Below, one piece after another: positions 1 to 7,402 of a DNA stretch of 7,495 bases. Source of the stretch: an uncultured Phycisphaerae bacterium (GTDB lineage: Bacteria; Planctomycetota; Phycisphaerae; Sedimentisphaerales; Anaerohalosphaeraceae); contig CALETL010000150.1 in assembly GCA_937920485.1 (NCBI GenBank), forward strand, positions 1 through 7,495, given 5' to 3'. The position numbers were made by a program, and so were the translations under genes. How positions within the stretch are numbered: the stretch's first letter is position 1; the number at the start of each line of letters is the position of its first letter. The notes beneath the pieces were generated by a model, which saw only the letters and a program-made list of their open reading frames with translations, searched no databases and had not been told where the DNA came from.

Positions 1-2803
<2,803 letters not shown>

Positions 2804-2810
2804 AACACAT

Positions 2811-3908
2811 TTAGAGGTTTACGGGCATGATAATATACAGAAAATTGCTGCCGCTCTTGATCAGGCCCGGACGATCGCTCTGTCCCAGATGCAGCTCGAA
2901 CTCGTCCGCCTTAAGCACACGCAGCACATCGACCAGAAACTGTGGATTAAAACCGATCTCGATCGGCTCGGCATTATATTCAACGGCCATATCGACCTGA
3001 GCGTCACCGGTTTCCGGCGCCCGGCTGGTAAAGACCATCGCCCCTTTATCCAGTGCCACCTTGATCCCTTTACTGTCTTCATTGGCCAGCAGTGCGGCCC
3101 GGCGGACGGCACTCAACACATTATCCGTTGAAAGCGTCAGCTTTTTATCATAATCCTTAGGGATAATATCTTCGTATTTCGGAAAGTTGCCTTCGACCAG
3201 GTTTGAACTGATGACAACGGTATTACACGCCAGCACGATCTGATTGTTGATAAAACGCACCTTCACGGTACCGTCTTCGTGTGCAGGAATCTTATCCAAC
3301 AGTGCCATAGTCTTAGCCGGCACGATAATCCGCCCTTGCGGCAGCTTGGCGCTTTTATCTAAAGCAACCGTCGCCTTGGCTAAGCGTCGGCCATCCGTGG
3401 CGACCAAAAACAGTTTCTTACCGGAAACTTCCCAGAGAATGCCGTTCAGTGCATAGCGTGTACTTTCGCGAGCCGCCGAAAAGATGCTCAGCTCAATGCC
3501 TTCCTGCAGCGCCGCCAACTTCACTTCCAACTCCGCATCTCCCTCAAACCCGGGAATCGCGGGATACTGCTGTGGGTCATGGCTGTAAATCGTAAATCGG
3601 CTGTCCGAGCCAATAATATGCACCGCGGCCTCAGACGCCTCCAGTGCGATCACATCGTCCAGGCTTTCACGCACGATCGAATTCAGCTTGTCGGCGGGAA
3701 CAACAATATCGCCCGCTTCGGCGATCTCAACCTGCGAAACCAGAAACGTGATCCCCGCCTCCAGGTCCGTCGCGCTGATCCGCACGGCATCGTCTTCGGT
3801 CGTAATTCGCAAACATTGCAAAATCGGCTTCGGGGTTCTGCTGGGGATCAGATTGGTGACCAAGCCAAGTGCTTCCTGCAGCGCCGAACGGTTAAATTTT
3901 ACTTTCAT
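2811..3908 (-). CDS. dnaN: DNA polymerase III beta subunit (sliding clamp)
   Basis: DnaN forms the homodimeric ring that tethers DNA polymerase III to DNA and also binds repair and replication partners through its hydrophobic pocket. The product has 365 residues, the usual length for three repeated clamp domains. Visible family motifs are SRTPKPILQCLRI (23-35), ATDLEAGI (46-53), ESTRYALNGI (148-157), VATDGRRLA (169-177), EGNFPKYEDIIP (239-250), GFNPQFLVDVL (319-329), and the C-terminal IIMPVNL, corresponding to the end that lines the partner-binding pocket. The ATG at 3908 is preceded by AGAGGA at 3913-3918. It is the first gene of the minus-strand cluster, so it probably carries the cluster's promoter just upstream. 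A CATAAT at 3945-3950 could be a -10 element, but I see no good -35. dnaA does not lie immediately upstream. The 620-nt region before it looks origin-like. Confidence 0.98.
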   Translation of the reverse strand: MKVKFNRSALQEALGLVTNLIPSRTPKPILQCLRITTEDDAVRISATDLEAGITFLVSQVEIAEAGDIVVPADKLNSIVRESLDDVIALEASEAAVHIIGSDSRFTIYSHDPQQYPAIPGFEGDAELEVKLAALQEGIELSIFSAARESTRYALNGILWEVSGKKLFLVATDGRRLAKATVALDKSAKLPQGRIIVPAKTMALLDKIPAHEDGTVKVRFINNQIVLACNTVVISSNLVEGNFPKYEDIIPKDYDKKLTLSTDNVLSAVRRAALLANEDSKGIKVALDKGAMVFTSRAPETGDAQVDMAVEYNAEPIEIGFNPQFLVDVLRVLKADEFELHLGQSDRPGLIKSGSNFLYIIMPVNL

Positions 3909-4033
3909 AGCATCCTCTTTATCAAAATCCTTTTACGCCCTTCTATTATGCGTTTTTTGCACTCTATTTTAAGTTCCTACTGTACCCGAAAAGGGCGGCT
4001 TTGAAAAGGGATTAAGGGGTTAAAAAACAAGTT

Positions 4034-4042
4034 TTTTGCACA
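4034..4042 (+). promoter_or_regulatory. Putative DnaA box TTTTGCACA
   Basis: Exact match to TTWTNCACA. It sits within GTTTTTTGCAC, an 11-mer that also occurs at 3952-3962, about 80 bp away and nearer dnaN. The role is inferred from the consensus and the position upstream of dnaN. Confidence 0.35.
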
Positions 4043-4086
4043 AAACGAATGCACTCAGCCGTATACACACAACTTGCTCCGGTAGG

Positions 4087-4128
4087 TATAAATAAGATAA
4101 TATAAGAAAAGAATTATTTGTATTTGTC
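4087..4128. other. AT-rich tract, candidate DNA-unwinding element
   Basis: 36 of 42 bases are A or T, the longest such run in the dnaN upstream region. It is flanked on both sides by DnaA-box-like 9-mers, the arrangement expected of a duplex-unwinding element. It could equally be plain AT-rich intergenic DNA. Confidence 0.35.
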
Positions 4129-4392
4129 ATATATCCTGTGAGGTTGTGAGATCAGAAAACAACAAAACCCACAAACACTTATATAGGAACGAGTTAAAAC
4201 TTTTTAATACCCCATTTTTGTCGTGGAAAAACTGTGATACCAGTGTTTTTAAACCCTGTGATATTTCGCGATCCTCACAACTCAGTATTTTTACGGAGAA
4301 ATCCAACAACCCCGGCCAACCATTTTTTACAAACAAACTAACAGGTTATCAACACTGCCAAGAAGCAAAATTTATACCTTTTCGAGACATAT

Positions 4393-4401
4393 TTTTTCAC
4401 A
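4393..4401 (+). promoter_or_regulatory. Putative DnaA box TTTTTCACA
   Basis: Exact match to TTWTNCACA, about 40 bp from the one-mismatch TTATCAACA at 4346-4354. The T-run makes chance occurrence fairly likely. The role is inferred from the same reasoning as the other box. Confidence 0.3.
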
Positions 4402-4458
4402 TTAGAGCCGCAACAGTCATGGAACGGGCAATTATTAACCGATGCAGGCTTCCTTGTT

Positions 4459-4480
4459 GTCACCCCGGACTTGGTCCGCC
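4459..4480. repeat. REP-like palindrome fragment
   Basis: CGGAC (4466-4470), TTG, GTCCG (4474-4478) forms a short perfect hairpin preceded by GTCACCC. The context GTCACCCCGGACTTGGTCCG resembles a palindromic intergenic repeat found in multiple copies in many bacterial genomes. Only one copy is in this window, so the repeat status is inferred from resemblance. Confidence 0.4.
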
Positions 4481-4528
4481 GGCCCAAAGGCTTCTATTGC
4501 CGTTTACCTTCCGCCTGAACAACTAACC

Positions 4529-4560
4529 AAAAAAAAGGCCCTGCCGAAGCAGAGCCTTTT
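4529..4560 (-). terminator. Rho-independent terminator of the cold-shock gene
   Basis: Read on the minus strand: GGCTCTGC, TTCG loop, GCAGGGCC, then eight T. The stem has eight pairs with one G-U, a stable UUCG tetraloop and flanking A/T pairs that extend it. It begins about 25 nt after the cold-shock stop codon and insulates the origin-like region from that transcript. Confidence 0.92.
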
Positions 4561-4583
4561 CGAATTCAATCATGCTGTATAAC

Positions 4584-4787
4584 TTAGGCGGGAATCACGT
4601 TATTTGCACACGGCCCCTTTTTGCCTTCGCCGACCTCAAAGGTGACGGACTGATTTTCGTCGAGAGTTGCATACCCCTCGGTCTTGATTTCCGAATGATG
4701 GACGAACAAATCATCGCCACCGTCTTCCGGCTCGATAAAACCAAAACCCTTACTTGCATTGAACCACTTTACTGTACCTGTGCTCAT
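4584..4787 (-). CDS. CspA-family cold-shock domain protein
   Basis: The product is a 67-residue single cold-shock (OB-fold) domain that binds single-stranded RNA and DNA, typically acting as an RNA chaperone and antiterminator. Both nucleic-acid-binding motifs are present: RNP1 as KGFGFIEP (13-20) and RNP2 as DLFVHHS (26-32), with W8 and F9 in the opening TVKWFN strand. Length and ending ([10 protein letters not shown]) are normal for the family. I chose the ATG at 4787 because the cold-shock domain begins there and AGGAG lies 8 nt before it (4796-4800). The frame stays open upstream to 5081, but that extension is not domain-like and is taken as leader. The gene is monocistronic, with its own terminator. 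The leader contains two inverted repeats, which suggests post-transcriptional or temperature-dependent control. Family identification is certain, the physiological trigger is not visible. Confidence 0.97.
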   Translation of the reverse strand: MSTGTVKWFNASKGFGFIEPEDGGDDLFVHHSEIKTEGYATLDENQSVTFEVGEGKKGPCANNVIPA

Positions 4788-4795
4788 ACTAACTA

Positions 4796-4868
4796 CTCCT
4801 TGGTCTATTTTAGACCGTTTAAAAAGTATCTCTCGACAACTAAATTTGGAAGGATATTTCTGAGAGAT
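4796..4868 (-). promoter_or_regulatory. Structured 5' leader of the cold-shock gene
   Basis: GGTCTA (4802-4807), TTT, TAGACC (4811-4816) is a perfect 6-bp hairpin ending one base from the AGGAG Shine-Dalgarno at 4796-4800. Farther upstream, GAGAGAT (4862-4868 on the plus strand) and ATCTCTC (4828-4834) form a perfect 7-bp inverted repeat around a 27-nt loop. csp mRNAs are known to use leader structures as thermosensors. The same role here is inference. Confidence 0.5.
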
Positions 4869-5060
4869 GAAAAAATATGCTTCTCGTACTATTTGTACTA
4901 TTGCCCATTGTCGTCGAAAAACCGGCCCAAGGACACGAAATAATAAAATAAACTCACCCTTCCCACCCAAACCCAGGCCACTATCCATCCTTAAGCTAGC
5001 AACAGGGTCGTTTCCCCGGTTAATATTTATTTTCTCCAGAGGACATTTCCTCACCCTCCT

Positions 5061-5076
5061 CCGCCAGTTCCGGCGG
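5061..5076. repeat. GC-rich hairpin in intergenic DNA
   Basis: CCGCC (5061-5065), AGTTCC, GGCGG (5072-5076). It resembles the core of the TCCGCC...GGCGGA palindrome at 6775-6803 and may be a degenerate relative. It lies in the 445-nt interval between the cold-shock and zinc-ribbon genes. No gene is credible in that interval. Confidence 0.35.
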
Positions 5077-5108
5077 GCCATTCCAGGAGTTTGAACGAAT
5101 CGTCAATC

Positions 5109-5126
5109 AAAAAAGCCCTTTAGGGC
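5109..5126 (-). terminator. Terminator-like hairpin with no obvious upstream gene
   Basis: On the minus strand GCCCTAAAGGGC is followed directly by six T (5109-5114 on the plus strand are A). It would stop leftward transcription entering the cold-shock region, but no minus-strand gene lies just to its right. It may block antisense transcription from the divergent promoter region, or be a remnant. Confidence 0.5.
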
Positions 5127-5178
5127 AAAATATTGTGCATTGCTCCAACAGGCCAATCAAGGAACAACAGGGTAATCC

Positions 5179-5206
5179 TTGCCAACGATCCCCAATCTGG
5201 TATAAT
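5179..5206 (+). promoter_or_regulatory. Sigma-70-type promoter of the zinc-ribbon gene
   Basis: TTGCCA (5179-5184), a 16-nt spacer, then a perfect TATAAT (5201-5206). Predicted transcription starts near 5213, giving a leader of about 20 nt before the ATG at 5234. The Shine-Dalgarno AGGAG is at 5221-5225. Confidence 0.8.
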
Positions 5207-5233
5207 TCGGGGCATTAAACAGGAGATAATTTT

Positions 5234-5530
5234 ATGAAAATCCAATGCCCTCATTGCAAATCAGGCTTCCGGATTTCTGAAGAACACTTAGGCAAGAACG
5301 TAAAATGTACAAAATGCCACCAATCCTTTGTCGTCATTGCAATACCCGATTTAAAAGTATTTCCCAAAGAGGTCATTCACTCTTCAGTGCATGAACAAGA
5401 AATCGCCGAGTTCATCCAGACATTAGAGCAGGTATTGGAAAAGATTACAAACTTGAACGATGACGACATCGCCGGGGCCCAGACAATGCTCCAGAAAGCC
5501 ATTTCTAAATACCGAGAAACATTACCGTGA
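5234..5530 (+). CDS. Small MJ0042-like zinc-ribbon protein
   Basis: The 98-residue product starts with a four-cysteine zinc ribbon, C5-x2-C8 and C25-x2-C28, in the setting IQCPHCKSGFRI...VKCTKCHQSF. This is the pattern of the MJ0042-family finger-like domain, in planctomycetes often found at the N-terminus of longer membrane or secreted proteins. After a short hydrophobic linker (VVIAIPDLKVF) the rest, from about residue 50, is predicted helical and acidic, with EIAEFIQTLEQVLEKI and AQTMLQKAISKYRE. There is no clear membrane segment. The gene stands alone, with its own promoter, an AGGAG 8 nt before the ATG and its own terminator, and it is the only convincing plus-strand gene in the window. 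The zinc ribbon is seen directly. Function is unknown; a role in protein or nucleic-acid binding is only a guess. Confidence 0.9.
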   Translation: MKIQCPHCKSGFRISEEHLGKNVKCTKCHQSFVVIAIPDLKVFPKEVIHSSVHEQEIAEFIQTLEQVLEKITNLNDDDIAGAQTMLQKAISKYRETLP

Positions 5531-5589
5531 TTCTGGTGAGCAATCGGCATTTCAATCGCGTTTGGATTTAAGAGGCAAAGCAACCCTCC

Positions 5590-5628
5590 TCCGCAAAACG
5601 TGATTGCGGAAGTTTTATTTTCGTTTTT
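5590..5628 (+). terminator. Terminator of the zinc-ribbon gene
   Basis: TCCGCAA (5590-5596), 7-nt loop, TTGCGGA (5604-5610), followed by a T-rich tail to 5628 that includes two TTTT runs and a final T6. It starts 60 nt after the stop codon. Confidence 0.8.
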
Positions 5629-5682
5629 TAAAAAGAAGGCGATTCCTCCCTGAACCACCTCCCCTCACCATATGGGATACTT

Positions 5683-5787
5683 ACACAAAGATGTAAAAAC
5701 CTCTTCTCATCACCTACTTCCGAAGCCAGGTTCAGGCATAACTGAACCTGGATTTTTGAATCCGCATGCTTATTGTCTGCCATATTG
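5683..5787. repeat. Duplicated 3'-end module, copy A
   Basis: This segment is repeated in the same orientation at 6110-6222. Both copies begin ACACAAAGATGT or CACAAAGATGT, share a variable middle and then a nearly identical stretch from CGAAGCCAGG to ATATTG (four differences in about 67 bases). It covers the last five codons and the stop of the minus-strand gene at 5770-6051. It contains the perfect 10-bp hairpin CCAGGTTCAG / CTGAACCTGG with a 6-nt loop. Confidence 0.9.
5726..5757 (+). terminator. Terminator-like hairpin in copy A
   Basis: A 10-bp perfect stem (5726-5735 with 5742-5751) is followed after one A by five T on the plus strand. In plus orientation it could back up the terminator at 5590-5628. 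In minus orientation it lies 18 nt after the stop of the 5770-6051 gene but lacks a U-tract, so there it would act as a 3' structure rather than a classic terminator. Confidence 0.45.
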
Positions 5788-6051
5788 ATAGGACAACGGC
5801 TCTTTTACCGCGGCAAGTTTCAGTCGAGCGATTGTCATGTCTACCAATTCATCAGGACAGTTTTCGTCTTTCATGTGCTCCAATTGAGCCAATGTTTGTT
5901 TAATACAAGAATAAATCTCTGCTGCTTTGGGATTAGAAGCAATCAAGACAGACCCATGATTAATCTGATCCTTTTCTATACGGCCGAAGAAATAATCAAA
6001 AAGAAGCCCACTCTCTTTATTGGTTATCAGGGTCCTTTCTGGATTATTCAT
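5770..6051 (-). CDS. Small protein resembling the N-terminal part of an anti-sigma factor
   Basis: The product has 93 residues and no predicted membrane segment. The stretch ASNPKAAEIYSCIKQTLAQL (38-57) followed by CPDELVDMTIARLK (65-78) recalls the part of planctomycete anti-sigma-type proteins in which an N-terminal zf-HC2-like helical domain is followed by P-x-x-L-x-x-x-x-x-x-R-L just before a linker and transmembrane helix. Here the protein stops shortly after that point, and the HxxxCxxC zinc motif is not present. The last five codons (89-93) lie inside the duplicated module, which suggests that the original downstream part was replaced when the module inserted or duplicated. The start at 6051 has a moderate AGGGA about 10 nt upstream, and a 5-bp inverted repeat (6072-6087) lies farther up. 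It follows the FlgM-like gene by 163 nt and may be co-transcribed with it. Coding status is likely; the anti-sigma link is tentative. Confidence 0.65.
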   Translation of the reverse strand: MNNPERTLITNKESGLLFDYFFGRIEKDQINHGSVLIASNPKAAEIYSCIKQTLAQLEHMKDENCPDELVDMTIARLKLAAVKEPLSYQYGRQ

Positions 6052-6109
6052 ATTTCGTTTCCCTGGGCTTTGTTGTTAAATCACAACTTTCATAATGTTC
6101 CCCCCACCG

Positions 6110-6222
6110 ACACAAAGATGTGAAAATAATAAATATTCTTCTCGTCACCCACTCCCGAAGCCAGGTTCAGACAGAACTGGACCTGGATTTTTGAATCCGC
6201 ATGCTTATTGTCTGCTATATTG
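6110..6222. repeat. Duplicated 3'-end module, copy B
   Basis: Direct repeat of 5683-5787, about 8 bp longer because of an A/T-rich insertion after GATGTGAAAA. It covers the stop of the FlgM-like gene. In the hairpin, copy A's A-U pair becomes a G-U wobble when read on the plus strand (CTGGACCTGG arm) and a C-A mismatch when read on the minus strand. The other differences in the conserved core are two in the loop and one near the ATATTG end. Confidence 0.9.
6161..6192 (+). terminator. Terminator-like hairpin in copy B
   Basis: CCAGGTTCAG (6161-6170), loop ACAGAA, CTGGACCTGG (6177-6186), one A, then five T on the plus strand. The stem is retained through one G-U pair. No plus-strand gene reads into it, so its active orientation is uncertain. 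Confidence 0.4.
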
Positions 6223-6460
6223 GACTATGGTCTGTAGAAACCATCTTAGGACCTGTGAGGACCGCATGTAGACTGTCAACCACAGCGTTCAAATGTTCAT
6301 CGAGATCATAAATGCCTTCAGCAAGCTGTTGCCGAATCACACGGACTTTTTCCCTGCGAAATCGTGTTGTCAAAGGGAATCGTTTGCGATGTCGGAACGG
6401 CGATTCTCTTTTGAGCCTGCCGGAACTCCTGTTCGCAGCAGTTACAGTTAAAGTGCTCAT
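6215..6460 (-). CDS. FlgM-like (anti-sigma-28 family) small protein
   Basis: The product has 81 residues. Residues 35-68 (RREKVRVIRQQLAEGIYDLD, then EHLNAVVDSLHAVL) match the C-terminal FlgM pattern, in which a helix KV..IR..IA.G.Y is followed by an acidic turn and a second helix with A..LL. FlgM binds and inhibits sigma-28 (FliA) to time late flagellar genes. The N-terminus (11-40) is unusually basic, with about a dozen Arg/Lys, and probably disordered. The last residues (STDHSPI) are encoded partly inside the duplicated module, which supplies the TAG stop. The ATG at 6460 has AGAGG just upstream. A good promoter lies at 6663-6690 and a terminator-like hairpin within the leader, so expression may be attenuated. 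No flagellar gene is in the window, so another sigma factor or a non-flagellar role is possible. Confidence 0.65.
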   Translation of the reverse strand: MSTLTVTAANRSSGRLKRESPFRHRKRFPLTTRFRREKVRVIRQQLAEGIYDLDEHLNAVVDSLHAVLTGPKMVSTDHSPI

Positions 6461-6573
6461 TGCTACCTCTCTTTCAATTTGTGTGTTTTCTTGGCATTAT
6501 TCTGCCTGAGTCAACCAGGGATGTGTTGGCGAGCGCACAATTCACACGCAAACAGTTTTGAAGGGGAACCCAG

Positions 6574-6628
6574 AAAAAACGGATCCCTCTCCGGCAAGCT
6601 GAATAATCAGCTGTCGCCGATGAGGATC
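6574..6628 (-). promoter_or_regulatory. Attenuator-like intrinsic terminator in the leader of the FlgM-like gene
   Basis: On the minus strand GATCCTC (plus 6622-6628) pairs with GAGGGATC (6582-6589, one bulge), CGGC with GCCG (6616-6619 with 6592-6595), and AGCTGA with TCAGCT (6607-6612 with 6597-6602) around a 4-nt loop. Six T follow (6574-6579). The structure lies about 30-80 nt after the predicted transcription start and 114 nt before the FlgM-like start codon. That is the layout of a transcription attenuator or riboswitch expression platform. I recognise no known aptamer. Confidence 0.6.
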
Positions 6629-6662
6629 AAAAGTAAGCTGCTAACACGACAAATGTAATTAC

Positions 6663-6690
6663 AATATAGCATGAATCCAAAGAGAAGCAA
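6663..6690 (-). promoter_or_regulatory. Extended -10 promoter driving the FlgM-like gene
   Basis: On the minus strand: TTGCTT (plus 6685-6690), a 16-nt spacer, then TGC-TATATT (the -10 is plus 6663-6668), with the TG of an extended -10. The predicted start is near 6656, giving a leader of about 195 nt to the ATG at 6460. Confidence 0.6.
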
Positions 6691-6721
6691 GAGAATAATA
6701 AAATATAAAACAAGTATATTT

Positions 6722-6739
6722 TGTCGCCTTTTCGCGACA
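6722..6739. repeat. Perfect inverted repeat upstream of the leader promoter
   Basis: TGTCGC (6722-6727), CTTTTC, GCGACA (6734-6739). It is centred about 40 nt upstream of the -35 of the minus-strand promoter at 6663-6690. It could be an operator or simply another intergenic palindrome; nothing distinguishes these. Confidence 0.5.
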
Positions 6740-6762
6740 TGTTTACTTTATTCGTAAGAGTT

Positions 6763-6809
6763 CAAGCTTTTTTATCCGCCATAGCTTGTAGAGCGACGGC
6801 GGAAGCTTG
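6763..6809. repeat. Large REP-like palindrome (CAAGCTT...TCCGCC...GGCGGA...AAGCTTG)
   Basis: The outer arms CAAGCTT (6763-6769) and AAGCTTG (6803-6809) and the inner arms TCCGCC (6775-6780) and GGCGGA (6798-6803) are perfect inverted repeats. Between them, TAGCT and AGAGCGA are partly complementary. The pattern TCCGCC-x-TAGCT...AGAGCGA-x-GGCGGA resembles a dispersed intergenic palindrome seen in several environmental phyla. Only one full copy is in this window. Confidence 0.6.
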
Positions 6810-6830
6810 TTCTGAGAACGTAGACTCCTC

Positions 6831-6880
6831 AAAGCTCTCCCCTTGCCAAGGGGGAGTACTCCGATAGGAAGGAGGGGGTT
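6831..6880. repeat. REP-like element of the CTCCCCTTG...CAAGGGGGAG type
   Basis: CTCCCC (6837-6842) and GGGGAG (6851-6856) enclose TTGCCAAG. After a GTACTCCGATAG segment comes GGAAGGAGGGGGTT. On the minus strand this reads AACCCCCTCC...GAGTACTCCCCC..., a layout typical of dispersed palindromic repeats in intergenic regions. Family assignment is from resemblance only. Confidence 0.6.
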
Positions 6881-6960
6881 TATGCCAGCGCAGACAATAA
6901 TCATTATACATTAATCAATAATCATTTATCTCCCCCCAACACACCCACAAGCCCTAGCCT

Positions 6961-6983
6961 GCCCTGAGCATTGCCGAAGGATC
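6961..6983. repeat. Degenerate repeat of the CCCTGAGC...CGAAGG type
   Basis: GCCCTGAGC, ATTGC, CGAAGGATC resembles the widespread intergenic palindrome CCTGAGC(T)TGTCGAAGG. The self-complementarity here is poor, so it would be an eroded copy. The bases after it to 7128 hold nothing I can recognise. Confidence 0.4.
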
Positions 6984-7128
6984 AACATTAAGAATTCATA
7001 ATTAAAAAGAATTATACCCGGCAAACCCCTAATTTCAAACCTACAATTAACAACAAAAAATCAAAACAACCTCTGCCTCCTGACTCCAAACCCGAAACAG
7101 CGGAGCGATTTTGAAAGTTTTACCCCCC

Positions 7129-7169
7129 GGGCCGTGGGCCCTTTTATTTATGTGCCTCAAGGCACTTTT
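7129..7169. terminator. Two adjacent hairpins downstream of the 71-residue protein gene
   Basis: GGGCC (7129-7133), GTG, GGCCC (7137-7141) is followed by TTTTATTTA, a plus-strand terminator shape. GTGCC (7152-7156), TCAA, GGCAC (7161-7165) is followed by TTTT. On the minus strand they come 18 to 60 nt after the stop at 7187 and lack a strong U-tract, so a 3' end function for that gene is possible but weak. Confidence 0.4.
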
Positions 7170-7186
7170 GGACAACAATGGCTCCA

Positions 7187-7402
7187 TTATGGGTGTTTTT
7201 TCACCTCCTTTTGAGCAAGGCACTTTTTGTGTATGGCTATAATGCGATGAATCTCCTCATCGGTCAATTGCTTGGAGAATTCTATTCTTTCTTCTATGGG
7301 CCTTTTCCTAATGTCATGCAAAGCGCAGTCCGTTGGATCCGGCTCATAAGGGCAACTGATAAGCAAGCCCATTACATAGCTCCTTGTAGCAGGAAATTCC
7401 AT
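7187..7402 (-). CDS. Uncharacterised 71-residue Cys/His protein
   Basis: I do not recognise a named family. The product has a hydrophobic patch YVMGLLISCPY near the N-terminus, then C17-x8-C26 with H29 following, a charged helix RPIEERIEFSKQLTDEEI (34-51), and H58-x2-C61 before a lysine-rich end. The cysteines and histidines could bind a metal. The pattern CPY...DC.L..IR..P.EER...L.DEE...I...H..C is compact and well formed, which favours real coding over chance. The ATG at 7402 has no convincing Shine-Dalgarno. The frame stays open upstream to a stop at 7433-7435 and would allow a CTG start at 7417, so the true N-terminus may be a few residues longer. An antisense frame on the plus strand overlaps it and is less convincing. 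Function is unknown. Confidence 0.65.
   Translation of the reverse strand: MEFPATRSYVMGLLISCPYEPDPTDCALHDIRKRPIEERIEFSKQLTDEEIHRIIAIHKKCLAQKEVKKHP

Larger units (their letters stand above)
3909..4430. other. Candidate replication origin (oriC) region upstream of dnaN
   Basis: No gene is credible in this stretch. It contains 9-mers matching the DnaA-box consensus TTWTNCACA exactly at 4034-4042 (TTTTGCACA) and 4393-4401 (TTTTTCACA), and one-mismatch relatives at 3955-3963 (TTTTGCACT), 4061-4069 (GTATACACA), 4346-4354 (TTATCAACA) and 4222-4230 (TTTTCCACG read on the minus strand). An AT-rich core at 4087-4128 could be an unwinding element. dnaN adjacency is a common oriC position. Against this, AT-rich DNA yields such 9-mers by chance, there is no textbook TTATCCACA, and dnaA is not adjacent. 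Inference only. Confidence 0.45.

Noticed and set aside
3579..4004. A 141-residue plus-strand frame over the dnaN start
   Set aside because: Antisense to conserved dnaN sequence; it has no ribosome site and no recognisable motif.
4127..4526. Open frames of 69 (minus) and 126 (plus) residues in the origin-like region
   Set aside because: They overlap each other on opposite strands, lack ribosome sites and promoters, and show no family pattern. The AT-rich, box-containing sequence is better explained as regulatory DNA.
4584..5081. The cold-shock frame could be read as a 165-residue protein starting at 5081
   Set aside because: The first ~98 residues are not domain-like, the cold-shock domain begins exactly at the ATG at 4787, and AGGAG lies 8 nt before that ATG.
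5773..6123. A 116-residue hydrophobic plus-strand frame
   Set aside because: It is the antisense shadow of the minus-strand gene at 5770-6051. The minus reading has the anti-sigma-like pattern, and the plus reading has no ribosome site.
6614..6636. CCGATGAG...AAAAG resembling a hammerhead ribozyme core (CTGATGAG...GAAA)
   Set aside because: A universally conserved core position differs (C for U), and no suitable stem II or cleavage site could be drawn.
6551..6655. Resemblance of GGGGAACCCA and GCTGCTAAC on the plus strand to the c-di-AMP (ydaO) riboswitch
   Set aside because: The conserved GGGGTGAATCC segment is not convincingly present and there is no plus-strand gene downstream to regulate.
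6890..6900. GCAGACAATAA, the reverse complement of an 11-mer in both module copies, as a third partial copy
   Set aside because: Similarity stops at about 11 bases, which is expected by chance in a window of this size.
7158..7227. Direct repeat CAAGGCACTTTT at 7158-7169 and 7216-7227
   Set aside because: Twelve bases only, one copy inside a gene end and the other in a hairpin. I see no further similarity around them, so no element is claimed.
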